A stretch of 47,717 bases of DNA. It comes from JBAZJI01 sp964596325 (lineage in GTDB: Bacteria; Patescibacteriota; Minisyncoccia; Minisyncoccales; JAGOPM01). The notes below the pieces were generated by a model. That model ran no database searches and was not told where the DNA came from. It saw nothing but the letters and a program-made list of their open reading frames with translations. Positions within the stretch are counted from its first letter, which is position 1, and each line of letters opens with the position of its first letter. Location of the stretch: assembly GCA_964596325.1 (NCBI GenBank), contig CAZQSQ010000005.1, positions 1-47,717 of the forward strand, in the 5' to 3' direction. Below, in pieces: positions 1 to 7,106 of this stretch. A program made the translations under genes and the position numbers.

Positions 1-477
1 ACCGAAATGCAAGATCGGGTAGAGAGCGTTAAGGTCTTTGATATGAGCCGGGCCGAGTTAAAAGTTTTATCCAAACAAGATTGCACTTTTGCTTATCGGG
101 AAAGTATTTTCAAAAAAGAGAAAAATTTGATTATTGTTAGTGTGCGCCTTAAGGCGACTATGGGCGAGTCCGAAAATATCGCCAAGGCAGTAGATAAGTA
201 TTTGGCCGACCGTATGGCCAAGCACCAATACGATTTCCCGACAGCCGGGAGCGTATTTAAGAATCCGCCGGGGAATTTTGCGGGAGCCTTAATCGAGCAA
301 TGCGGCCTGAAAGGCCGCGTAATGGGCGGGGCAATGATTTGGGATAAGCATGCTAATTTTATTATCAATAAGGATGCAGCCAGCGCCAAGGATGTTTTAG
401 CTCTGGGTGAGTTGGCCAAAAGCGAAGTCAAAAAAAAATTCGGTATAGAGTTGGAGTACGAAAATATTATTCTCTAA
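1..477 (+). CDS. murB: UDP-N-acetylmuramate dehydrogenase, C-terminal part
   Basis: Partial gene, cut by the window start; the frame is open from base 1. MurB reduces UDP-GlcNAc-enolpyruvate to UDP-MurNAc in the cytoplasm, in peptidoglycan precursor synthesis. The visible 158 residues match the MurB C-terminal substrate-binding domain: PTAGSVFKNP, then AGALIEQCGLKG, GGA and HANFIIN, ending with the usual FGIELEYE. The Ser in GSVFKNP is the conserved proton-donor position of the family. The FAD domain lies upstream, outside the window. A terminator follows at once. Family assignment is firm. Confidence 0.93.
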   Translation, partial: TEMQDRVESVKVFDMSRAELKVLSKQDCTFAYRESIFKKEKNLIIVSVRLKATMGESENIAKAVDKYLADRMAKHQYDFPTAGSVFKNPPGNFAGALIEQCGLKGRVMGGAMIWDKHANFIINKDAASAKDVLALGELAKSEVKKKFGIELEYENIIL

Positions 478-480
478 AAA

Positions 481-507
481 AATCACCCAGAACTGGTGAT
501 TTTTTTG
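481..507 (+). terminator. Intrinsic terminator after murB
   Basis: Stem AATCACC (481-487) with GGTGATT (495-501), followed by a T-run to 506; the A-run before it could make it work in both directions. Confidence 0.8.
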
Positions 508-554
508 CAAAAGCAAAATATTTTTTTAATTTTGAAAAAAATGTGGAAAAGTTT

Positions 555-583
555 TTGACAAGCGTGCATTAAAATGCGAAAAT
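555..583 (+). promoter_or_regulatory. Promoter of the lysine-rich miniprotein
   Basis: TTGACA (555-560), 17-nt spacer, GAAAAT (578-583). The -35 is perfect and the -10 matches 4 of 6. The predicted start is near 590, just before the leader hairpin. Confidence 0.45.
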
Positions 584-595
584 TATTTGAAAAGT

Positions 596-636
596 AATTT
601 GTTGTGTGCAGCTTGGTCGCCTGCGGGTAACAAATT
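596..636 (+). ncRNA. Structured leader of the lysine-rich miniprotein
   Basis: AATTTGTT (596-603) pairs perfectly with AACAAATT (629-636). Inside lies a symmetric internal loop (GTGT 604-607 / GGGT 625-628), then GCAG (608-611) with CTGC (621-624) closing a 9-nt loop. The region ends 18 nt before the ATG at 655. The shape suggests a cis-regulatory RNA; no known class is recognised. Confidence 0.45.
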
Positions 637-654
637 AAAATTAATAAAAATATT

Positions 655-720
655 ATGGCCAAAAAGAAAAAAGCCAAAAAGACCTCTAAGAAGAAAGTTG
701 CCAAGAAGAAGAAGCGCTAA
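655..720 (+). CDS. 21-residue lysine-rich miniprotein
   Basis: ATG at 655, TAA at 718-720, 21 residues starting MAKKKKAKK. Apart from Met, Ala, Thr, Ser and one Val the product is Lys, with a terminal Arg; it is about two-thirds basic. There is no SD. Support for a real gene: its own -35/-10 upstream, a structured leader, and a near-perfect 12-bp terminator 17 nt after the stop. The composition resembles H1-like or HU-tail nucleoid peptides, so binding to DNA or RNA is plausible, but this is inference from charge alone. The alternative is that 590-775 is a small RNA and the ORF is incidental. Confidence 0.55.
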   Translation: MAKKKKAKKTSKKKVAKKKKR

Positions 721-736
721 GGACTTTCGTTAAGAC

Positions 737-775
737 AAAAACGGTCAGCATGTCTATCGGCACTGGCCGTTTTTG
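737..775 (+). terminator. Strong intrinsic terminator
   Basis: 12-bp stem: AAAAACGGTCAG (737-748) with CTGGCCGTTTTT (763-774), one G-T pair, and a U-tract formed by the 3' arm. It ends the miniprotein transcript and works upstream of the secA promoter. Confidence 0.85.
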
Positions 776-803
776 ATTTTAAGAACAAGGCGTAAAACTT
801 GCC

Positions 804-834
804 GATTATTTTGCGTTTTGTCAGATTATTTTGC
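804..834 (+). repeat. Direct repeat next to the secA promoter
   Basis: GATTATTTTGC occurs at 804-814 and again at 824-834, exactly 20 bp apart (two helical turns), ending 4 nt before the secA -35 box. Candidate regulator half-sites. Confidence 0.5.
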
Positions 835-837
835 CTC

Positions 838-866
838 TTGAAATGCTTATCGTCTTGTGTTATAAC
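838..866 (+). promoter_or_regulatory. secA promoter
   Basis: TTGAAA (838-843), 17-nt spacer ending TGT, TATAAC (861-866): an extended -10 promoter. The same core with TTGTGTTA before or over the -10 recurs before rnpB and tRNA-Thr. Confidence 0.75.
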
Positions 867-928
867 TTTTCAGATACGAAAAAATGTTTTCTGGCTAGCG
901 GATAGTGAGGATTAATTTTTTTCATAAC

Positions 929-3418
929 ATGAATTTTTTCACCAAATTATTCGGGAACAAAAACGAAGAATTGGTTTCTAAAGTATTACCGCTCGTGGAG
1001 CGGATAAATTCTCTTGAAAGTGGTTTAGTTAAATTAAGCGATTCAGAGCTTAAAAATAAGACTCAGGAATTTCGCGCTCGGTTGAAAAGCGGGCAGACTC
1101 TTGATGAAATTTTGCCCGAGGCCTTTGCGGTTGTGCGCGAGGCCTCCAAAAGAACACTCAGAAAAAGACATTTTGATTGCCAGCTTATCGGTGGCATTTT
1201 TTTGCATCGAGGCCATGTGGTAGAAATGAAAACCGGAGAAGGAAAAACTTTGACCGCTACCTTGGCCATGTATCTCAATGCTCTTGAAGGCAAGGGGGCG
1301 CATTTAGTGACGGTTAATGATTATTTGGCCAGACGCGATGCGGTTTGGATGGGGCAGATTTATAGTTTTTTAGGTTTGACGGTTTCTTGCCTTAATAATG
1401 AACAGACTTTTATTTACGATCCGGAATATAAAAAACCCGAAGAAAATAAGGAAAATATCCGGGACGAATTGGGCGGGTTTTATGTGGTTGAGGATTATTT
1501 GCGGGCTTGCAGCAAAAAAGAAGCTTACAGTTGTGACATTACTTATGGCACCAATAATGAGTTCGGTTTTGATTATCTGCGCGACAATATGATTTATGAT
1601 TGCTCGGAAGCCTTGGCGCAAAATTTTAATTTCGCCATCGTTGACGAGGTTGATTCTATTTTAATTGATGAGGCGCGCACGCCTTTGATAATTTCGGGAG
1701 TCTTGCCGGAACCCCCGGAGGGTTATTATAAATTCGCCAAAGTTGCCAAGGATTTAGTCAAGCCTTCCGATTATGAGATTGATGAAAAATCCAAGAGCTT
1801 GAAATTTACCCAAAGCGGCGAAGATAATGTGACGAGGATTTTGGGATTTGATCCTTGGCAGGAAGTTGATTTTAAGACTATTCACCGTTTGGAAAATGCG
1901 CTCAAGGCCAAAGAATTCCATCGTTTGGATCGGGAGTATGTTGTTCGCAATAATGAAATTGTCATTGTCGATGAATTTACGGGTCGGCTGATGCCGGGCC
2001 GGCGCTGGTCAGAGGGCTTACATCAGGCCATTGAGGCTAAGGAGCATGTTTTCGGCAACCCTTCGGTAGAAGTAAGGCCAGAGAGCGTTACTTTGGCCAC
2101 GGTCACTTTTCAAAATTTATTCCGTAAATACAAAAAGCTTTCAGGCATGACGGGAACCGGCCAAACTTCGGCCGAGGAATTCGATAAAGTTTATAAAGTC
2201 GATGTCGTGAGCATTCCTACCAATCAGCCGGTTCAGCGCAAGGACGTTCCGGATAAGATTTTTAAGTCCGAGCAGGGGAAGCTAAAGGCCTTGCTCAGGG
2301 AAATAAAAATTCGCCACGAAAAGAAACAACCGATATTGGTTGGAACGCGTTCAATAGATAAGAGTGAGTATTTGGGCAAGATGTTGGAAGTGGAAGGGAT
2401 AAGGCACCAAATTTTGAATGCTAAGAACCATGAGAAAGAGGCTCAAATTATCGCTCAAGCCGGCTCTCCGGGAGCCGTGACTATTGCCACTAATATGGCA
2501 GGCCGCGGCGTCGATATTATTTTGGGAGGCAATCCTCCCCAGGAAGAAGACGCAAAGACCGTCAAAGATTCGGGCGGGCTTTATGTTATTGGGACCGAGC
2601 GCCATGAAGCGCGGCGCATTGATAATCAGCTACGCGGTCGCTCTGGGCGCCAAGGCGATCCGGGGGAGAGCTGCTTTTTTGTATCCTTGGAAGATGATTT
2701 AATGAGGATTTTTGGCGGGGAGTCGGTGAAAAATATGATGGAGAGTTTGAAATTCCCCGAAGATGAACCGATTGAATCAAGCTTAATTTCGAAAAGTATC
2801 GAATCGGCCCAAAGCAAGGTGGAGGCCGCTAATTTTGATTCCCGCAAATATTTGCTCGAATACGACGATGTGATGAATGCCCATCGGGAATATTTTTACC
2901 GCAAGCGCCGCAAAGCCGTAGAGGCGAGCTTGGAGGATTTGAAAAAAGATTTAATAGAGATTGGTGGTAAGGTTGGAGTAGATTCTAAAATTATAGATGA
3001 AAAAATATCCCAAATAGAGGAGGGCAAGCGCCTTTTTACCGTGCGCTTTGTGTATTTGAAGGTAATGGATTCTCTCTGGATTGAGCATTTGGAAACCATG
3101 CACCATTTGCGCGAATCAGTAGGTATCCGAGCTTTTGGCCAATTAGATCCAATAATCGAATATAAGAGGGAAGGCAAGCAGGCTTTTGACAGATTGGTCA
3201 AGACCATGACTGCCTCTATTTTAGATTCGTTTTTAGCTGTTAAAACCGCCCTCAAGGATGGGGAGGCCAAAACCGAGATGGAAGGGGCCAAAAATACTCC
3301 CCAGGGTTCCCCCGAGCCTAAAAAATCCAATAATATAAAGGGTTTTGAGGGGGTAAATCGCAATGATCCTTGCCCTTGCGGTTCGGGCAAAAAATTTAAG
3401 AAGTGCCATGGGGCTTGA
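929..3418 (+). CDS. secA: Preprotein translocase ATPase SecA
   Basis: 829 residues from ATG 929; an in-frame GTG at 905 would add 8 residues without family support. SecA is the motor that pushes unfolded preproteins through SecYEG at the inner face of the membrane. Visible motifs: Walker A GEGKT near residue 101, DEVDSILIDEART near 238, ATNMAGRGVDI and the helicase QLRGRSGRQGDPG in the second motor domain, and the C-terminal zinc-binding CPCGSGKKFKKCHG, which binds SecB or ribosomes in other bacteria. It is shorter than E. coli SecA (901) because the helical wing region is reduced, and it has an insertion of about 30 residues before YSCDITYGTNNEFGFDYL, as I recall from Patescibacteria. secD and secF follow. 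Confidence 0.98.
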   Translation: MNFFTKLFGNKNEELVSKVLPLVERINSLESGLVKLSDSELKNKTQEFRARLKSGQTLDEILPEAFAVVREASKRTLRKRHFDCQLIGGIFLHRGHVVEMKTGEGKTLTATLAMYLNALEGKGAHLVTVNDYLARRDAVWMGQIYSFLGLTVSCLNNEQTFIYDPEYKKPEENKENIRDELGGFYVVEDYLRACSKKEAYSCDITYGTNNEFGFDYLRDNMIYDCSEALAQNFNFAIVDEVDSILIDEARTPLIISGVLPEPPEGYYKFAKVAKDLVKPSDYEIDEKSKSLKFTQSGEDNVTRILGFDPWQEVDFKTIHRLENALKAKEFHRLDREYVVRNNEIVIVDEFTGRLMPGRRWSEGLHQAIEAKEHVFGNPSVEVRPESVTLATVTFQNLFRKYKKLSGMTGTGQTSAEEFDKVYKVDVVSIPTNQPVQRKDVPDKIFKSEQGKLKALLREIKIRHEKKQPILVGTRSIDKSEYLGKMLEVEGIRHQILNAKNHEKEAQIIAQAGSPGAVTIATNMAGRGVDIILGGNPPQEEDAKTVKDSGGLYVIGTERHEARRIDNQLRGRSGRQGDPGESCFFVSLEDDLMRIFGGESVKNMMESLKFPEDEPIESSLISKSIESAQSKVEAANFDSRKYLLEYDDVMNAHREYFYRKRRKAVEASLEDLKKDLIEIGGKVGVDSKIIDEKISQIEEGKRLFTVRFVYLKVMDSLWIEHLETMHHLRESVGIRAFGQLDPIIEYKREGKQAFDRLVKTMTASILDSFLAVKTALKDGEAKTEMEGAKNTPQGSPEPKKSNNIKGFEGVNRNDPCPCGSGKKFKKCHGA

Positions 3419-3487
3419 TTGGCAAGATAAGCCAGAAGTTTAAGCCACTATTGACTTTTTAAGCATAATATGTAATTCTAAAACGCT

Positions 3488-4882
3488 ATGAACAAGAGAC
3501 AAATAACCACTATTTTAACCCTTGTAATTGTTGCCATATTCACCTTTTGGTCGTTTTTTGGCCTCAAGATTGCTAGATATGATTTGGGCTCCACTCGGCC
3601 GCAGAATTTGATGCAAGCGGCTTTTGGTAAAATGAAAATGGACGACTTGGGCTACCGTTTTGGCCTTGATTTGAAGGGCGGAACAGAGCTTTTATACCAA
3701 GCCAATATTCCGGCTGGCACTGCTTCGGATATGCGCAGTGAAAAAATGGAAGGATTAAAGAGCGTTATTGAAAAGAGAATTATTAATCGGACACTGGGAA
3801 CAAGTGAGCCAGAAATTCAAATCCAAAAAGAGGGCGAGGCCTATCATTTGAGTGTAAAGATTGCCGGCTTAATGGATTCTGCTGCCGCTCAAGAAGAAAT
3901 CGGTAAAATCCCGGTTTTGGAATTTAGGGAGCAAAGTCCGGAATACGAGAAGCTAACCGAAGGAAAAACCCAAGAGCAGCTAATAGAAGAAATGATCAAT
4001 GGCACTACCACTTTTGATATGCTTTATTCGCCGACTCGTCTGAGTGGGCAATACCTTAAGAATTCTCGGGTTCAGATTGATCAGAATAATAATGATCCTG
4101 TTGTATCTTTGGAATTTGATTCCGAGGGTGCGAAAATTTTCGAAGAATTAACTGAGAAAAACAAAGGGAAAGTCTTGGCGATTTTCGTCGATGGTTCTCC
4201 TATTTCCACTCCTAGAGTTAAGGATAAAATTTCCGGGGGCAATGCCGTTATTTCCGGCAGCTTTGATATCGACTCCGCCAAAGAACTTTCTCGCAACTTA
4301 AATGAGGGCGCCATTCCTGTCAAAGTTATAAAGCTTTCCGAAAAGACCGTGGGCGCTACTTTGGGCGAAAAATCCCTGCGCGATGTGTTGTTTGCCGGTT
4401 TAATCGGATTTATTTTGGTTATACTTTTCATGCTGGTTTTCTATAGATTCCCGGGATTTTTGGCCTCTTTCGCTTTGGGCGTTTACTTCTTAATGAACTT
4501 GGCCTATTTCAAATTTTGGCCGGGATTTACTTTGACGTTACCGGGTATCGGTGGATTTATTTTGACCATTGGTATGGCCGTGGACGCTAATATTTTGATT
4601 TTTGCCCGTATGAAGGAAGAGCTGGCCCAGGGAAAGGATTTCCGCACCGCCATGGAAGAAGGCTTTAAGCGCGCTTGGCCGGCTATTCGGGACGGTAATT
4701 TGACTACGATATTTTCCGGTATAATTTTAATCGGTTCGCAGGTGGCCTTTTTGGCGAGCTTTGGCGCTACCCTGACTGCGGGTGTTATTTTCAGCATGGT
4801 TTCCGCTTTGTTTGTGACTAGAGCTTTAATGGAAATAGTCTGCGACATGGGGCTGGATAAAGTAAAATGGCTTTGGAAATAA
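3488..4882 (+). CDS. secD: Protein translocase subunit SecD
   Basis: 464 residues. SecD and SecF form a proton-driven membrane complex that helps pull proteins out of the SecYEG channel. An N-terminal TM helix (about 8-25) is followed by the signature DLKGGTELLYQ, the extracytoplasmic P1-type region, and five TM helices from about residue 297, including GMAVDANILIFARMKEE. It is shorter than E. coli SecD (615), mainly in the extracytoplasmic part. It lies 69 nt after secA and 1 nt before secF, which supports coordinated expression. A TTGACT at 3451 has no good -10 partner. Confidence 0.97.
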   Translation: MNKRQITTILTLVIVAIFTFWSFFGLKIARYDLGSTRPQNLMQAAFGKMKMDDLGYRFGLDLKGGTELLYQANIPAGTASDMRSEKMEGLKSVIEKRIINRTLGTSEPEIQIQKEGEAYHLSVKIAGLMDSAAAQEEIGKIPVLEFREQSPEYEKLTEGKTQEQLIEEMINGTTTFDMLYSPTRLSGQYLKNSRVQIDQNNNDPVVSLEFDSEGAKIFEELTEKNKGKVLAIFVDGSPISTPRVKDKISGGNAVISGSFDIDSAKELSRNLNEGAIPVKVIKLSEKTVGATLGEKSLRDVLFAGLIGFILVILFMLVFYRFPGFLASFALGVYFLMNLAYFKFWPGFTLTLPGIGGFILTIGMAVDANILIFARMKEELAQGKDFRTAMEEGFKRAWPAIRDGNLTTIFSGIILIGSQVAFLASFGATLTAGVIFSMVSALFVTRALMEIVCDMGLDKVKWLWK

Positions 4883-4883
4883 T

Positions 4884-5798
4884 ATGAATTTTAATTTCTT
4901 GAAACTCAAAAATATCTTCTTCGCCATCTCGGGTGCGGCTGTCATCGTTTCCATCGTTTTCTTTGCGATGTGGGGCTTAAATTACAGTATTGAATTCAGC
5001 CCGGGCAGTGTTTTGAAAGTAGAATTTCAAAATCAGCGGCCGGAGAATGCTAAGATTACCCAAGCTCTGGAATCATTCAAACTTAATGAGCAAATGCGCC
5101 TGATCGGGGACAAGGGAGTGGAGATTTCTTATAAGGGAATGAAAAATGAGGCGGAAAAAGTCGCTATTAAAGAATCTCTCAATGAAGTCGCCCCTATTGA
5201 TGAAGGAAAGACCTACATTGAAGAAATCGATCCTATTGTGGGCAACATCATTACCAATAAAACCATTTGGGCGATCGTTATCTCTATAATCGTGGCTATT
5301 GCTTTTATTGCCATGTCATTTCGTGGCGTATCCCGGTATATTAATTCTTGGTATTACGGAATCGCGGCTGCCTTGGCTTTATGCCATGATGTTATCATTC
5401 CTATCGGAATTATGAGTTATTTAGGACATTTTTATAATGTTCAATTCGGTTTGCCGATCGTGGCGGCTTTGCTGACTATCTTCGGTTACTCTATTAACGA
5501 TACGATTATTGTTTATGACCGGATAAGGGAAAATCTTTTGCGCAAGCCCGGCCCAACTGTTGAAGAAACAATGAACCGTTCCATTAACGAAACTTGGTGG
5601 AGATCTTTAGCGACCACGCTTACCACCATGCTTCCTCTGATTGTCTTATACACCCAAGGTGGTGACGAATTGCGCTATTTTTCTTTGGTCCTTTTAGTGG
5701 GAATATTTTTAGGGGCATATTCCTCCATTTTTATTGCTAGCCCCCTACTTCTCTTTGTGGCCAAGCAAGGAGGTGCTATAACAAAAAATAAAAAATAA
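4884..5798 (+). CDS. secF: Protein translocase subunit SecF
   Basis: 304 residues, partner of SecD. One TM helix (about 10-32) precedes the extracytoplasmic segment with the SecF signature IEFSPGSVLKVEF. TM2-TM6 follow, with GYSINDTIIVYDRIRENL near residue 205, the conserved SecF motif carrying the Asp involved in proton coupling. It starts 1 nt after the secD stop with no SD, so translational coupling is likely. SecDF is commonly fused elsewhere; here the two genes are separate. Confidence 0.97.
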   Translation: MNFNFLKLKNIFFAISGAAVIVSIVFFAMWGLNYSIEFSPGSVLKVEFQNQRPENAKITQALESFKLNEQMRLIGDKGVEISYKGMKNEAEKVAIKESLNEVAPIDEGKTYIEEIDPIVGNIITNKTIWAIVISIIVAIAFIAMSFRGVSRYINSWYYGIAAALALCHDVIIPIGIMSYLGHFYNVQFGLPIVAALLTIFGYSINDTIIVYDRIRENLLRKPGPTVEETMNRSINETWWRSLATTLTTMLPLIVLYTQGGDELRYFSLVLLVGIFLGAYSSIFIASPLLLFVAKQGGAITKNKK

Positions 5799-5802
5799 AG
5801 CC

Positions 5803-6795
5803 ATGAACTTCAATTATGCAAAAATTTGCAAATCCCTCTTGGATGGCGTACAGTCCCGCGCCAAAGAGGTGATCGTGCGCCGGTTCGGCCTTGCCGCCAG
5901 CGAGCCCGAAACCCTCGAGTCAATCGGGGAGGATTTCAAGATTACCCGTGAACGGGTAAGGCAAATCCAAGAGCGCGCCTTAAAGCAAATAAAGGAAAAC
6001 AAAGGGGCGCAATTACAGGAGATTTTCAAGTATTTCGCCGAGGAGATGCAACAATTCGGCGGATTGATGCTTGAAGAGGAAATCCTCAAAAAATGGGGTG
6101 GTAAAGACAACCAGAACCATGTTCTTTTCCTGTTGAATCTCAATGAGAATTTCAAGTTCTCTTCTGCCAATAAAGAATATGTGGCTTTTTGGTATACCGA
6201 CGATAATGCGGTCAAGGAAGCCAAAAAGACTGTGGAGGGTTTTGTTAAGTATCTCAAGACCAAAGGCGCTCCTTGCAAATTGAGCGAATACGAAACCGGG
6301 CTTTCTGATTTCGTTTTGAATAATTATATCAGCATTTCCTCTGAAGTGCTGGTGAATAGTGAAGGGCTTTATGGTTTGGCCTCTTGGCCGGAAGTAAATC
6401 CGCGCAATATTAGGGACAAAGCTTTCTTGGCTTTGAAGAAGTTGAATAAGCCGCTGCATTTTTCTGAAATCTATGATATGATTACCAAGAGCCTGACTGG
6501 CGGAGAGAAGGCGATTTTATTGCAGTCCGTTCACAATGAGCTTATTCGTAATCCGGAATTCGTTTTGATTGGCCGGGGTATTTACGCCTTAAAGGAATGG
6601 GGCTATCAACCCGGTTGGGTTAAGGATATTTTGGTTGAGTCATTGAAAAAAGAAAGGCGTGGACTCTCCAAGGATGAGCTCATCGAGAAAGTATTGGCCC
6701 AGAGGCAGGTAAAAAAATCTACCATCCTCTTAAACCTCTCCGATAAAGGATTTTTCCTGAAAGATCAGGACGGTAAATATATTTTGAAGGCCTAA
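5803..6795 (+). CDS. Sigma-region-4 / HARE-HTH transcription factor
   Basis: 330 residues. The N-terminal 70 or so residues look like sigma70 region 4: ETLESIGEDFKITRERVRQIQERALKQI is the helix-turn-helix that reads -35 boxes. No region 2 (core-binding, -10 melting) is visible, so it is not a complete sigma factor. Residues about 200-265 (IRDKAFLALKKLNKPLHFSEIYDMI) resemble the HARE-HTH winged helix also found in the RNA polymerase delta subunit. A third helix-turn-helix-like stretch may fill 270-330. A role at promoters or on RNA polymerase is inferred from the domains. It starts 5 nt after secF and is probably co-transcribed. Confidence 0.8.
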   Translation: MNFNYAKICKSLLDGVQSRAKEVIVRRFGLAASEPETLESIGEDFKITRERVRQIQERALKQIKENKGAQLQEIFKYFAEEMQQFGGLMLEEEILKKWGGKDNQNHVLFLLNLNENFKFSSANKEYVAFWYTDDNAVKEAKKTVEGFVKYLKTKGAPCKLSEYETGLSDFVLNNYISISSEVLVNSEGLYGLASWPEVNPRNIRDKAFLALKKLNKPLHFSEIYDMITKSLTGGEKAILLQSVHNELIRNPEFVLIGRGIYALKEWGYQPGWVKDILVESLKKERRGLSKDELIEKVLAQRQVKKSTILLNLSDKGFFLKDQDGKYILKA

Positions 6796-6826
6796 GCGTT
6801 TTATCCGCTTTGTAGCCCCTAAAAAA

Positions 6827-6842
6827 GCGGGGATCTCCCCGC
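6827..6842 (-). terminator. Hairpin just before the small membrane gene, minus-strand terminator shape
   Basis: GCGGGG (6827-6832) and CCCCGC (6837-6842) flank ATCT. On the plus strand it ends 6 nt before the ATG at 6849. The A-run 6821-6826 becomes a T-run on the minus strand, giving a textbook terminator in that direction, although no minus-strand gene is seen. It may instead tune translation of the plus-strand gene. Confidence 0.45.
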
Positions 6843-6848
6843 GAAACA

Positions 6849-7103
6849 ATGACCATATTGGCCATAGGCGTCATAATTTTGAGCGTACTGGCCGTGATTT
6901 TCTGGTTTGTGTTCTTTGCCTTAATGTACGCATGGACCGCGGGGAGCCCCGACGATCCAAAATTCTTCAAGCCGGCATTTTTCGTGACCTGGATACAGTT
7001 TTTGAATTATTTTATGCCGGCATTACTTATAACTCTTTCTCTTGTCGGCGCTATTTATATTTATTCATTCATAAAGGAATATGGTCTTTTTCAGTTCCAT
7101 TAA
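6849..7103 (+). CDS. Small two-TM membrane protein
   Basis: 84 residues, no recognised family. Two hydrophobic helices: about 3-27 (from MTILAIGVIILSVLAVIF) and about 50-75 (NYFMPALLITLSLVGAIYIYSF), with a short polar stretch AGSPDDPKFF between. It ends 3 nt before the VirD4/TraG-like gene, so the two are almost certainly co-translated. A role as membrane partner or anchor of that ATPase is inference. Confidence 0.65.
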   Translation: MTILAIGVIILSVLAVIFWFVFFALMYAWTAGSPDDPKFFKPAFFVTWIQFLNYFMPALLITLSLVGAIYIYSFIKEYGLFQFH

Positions 7104-7106
7104 AGT

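Noticed and set aside
905..928. Upstream GTG start for secA
   Set aside because: The extra residues (MRINFFHN) have no family support; ATG 929 gives the usual N terminus.
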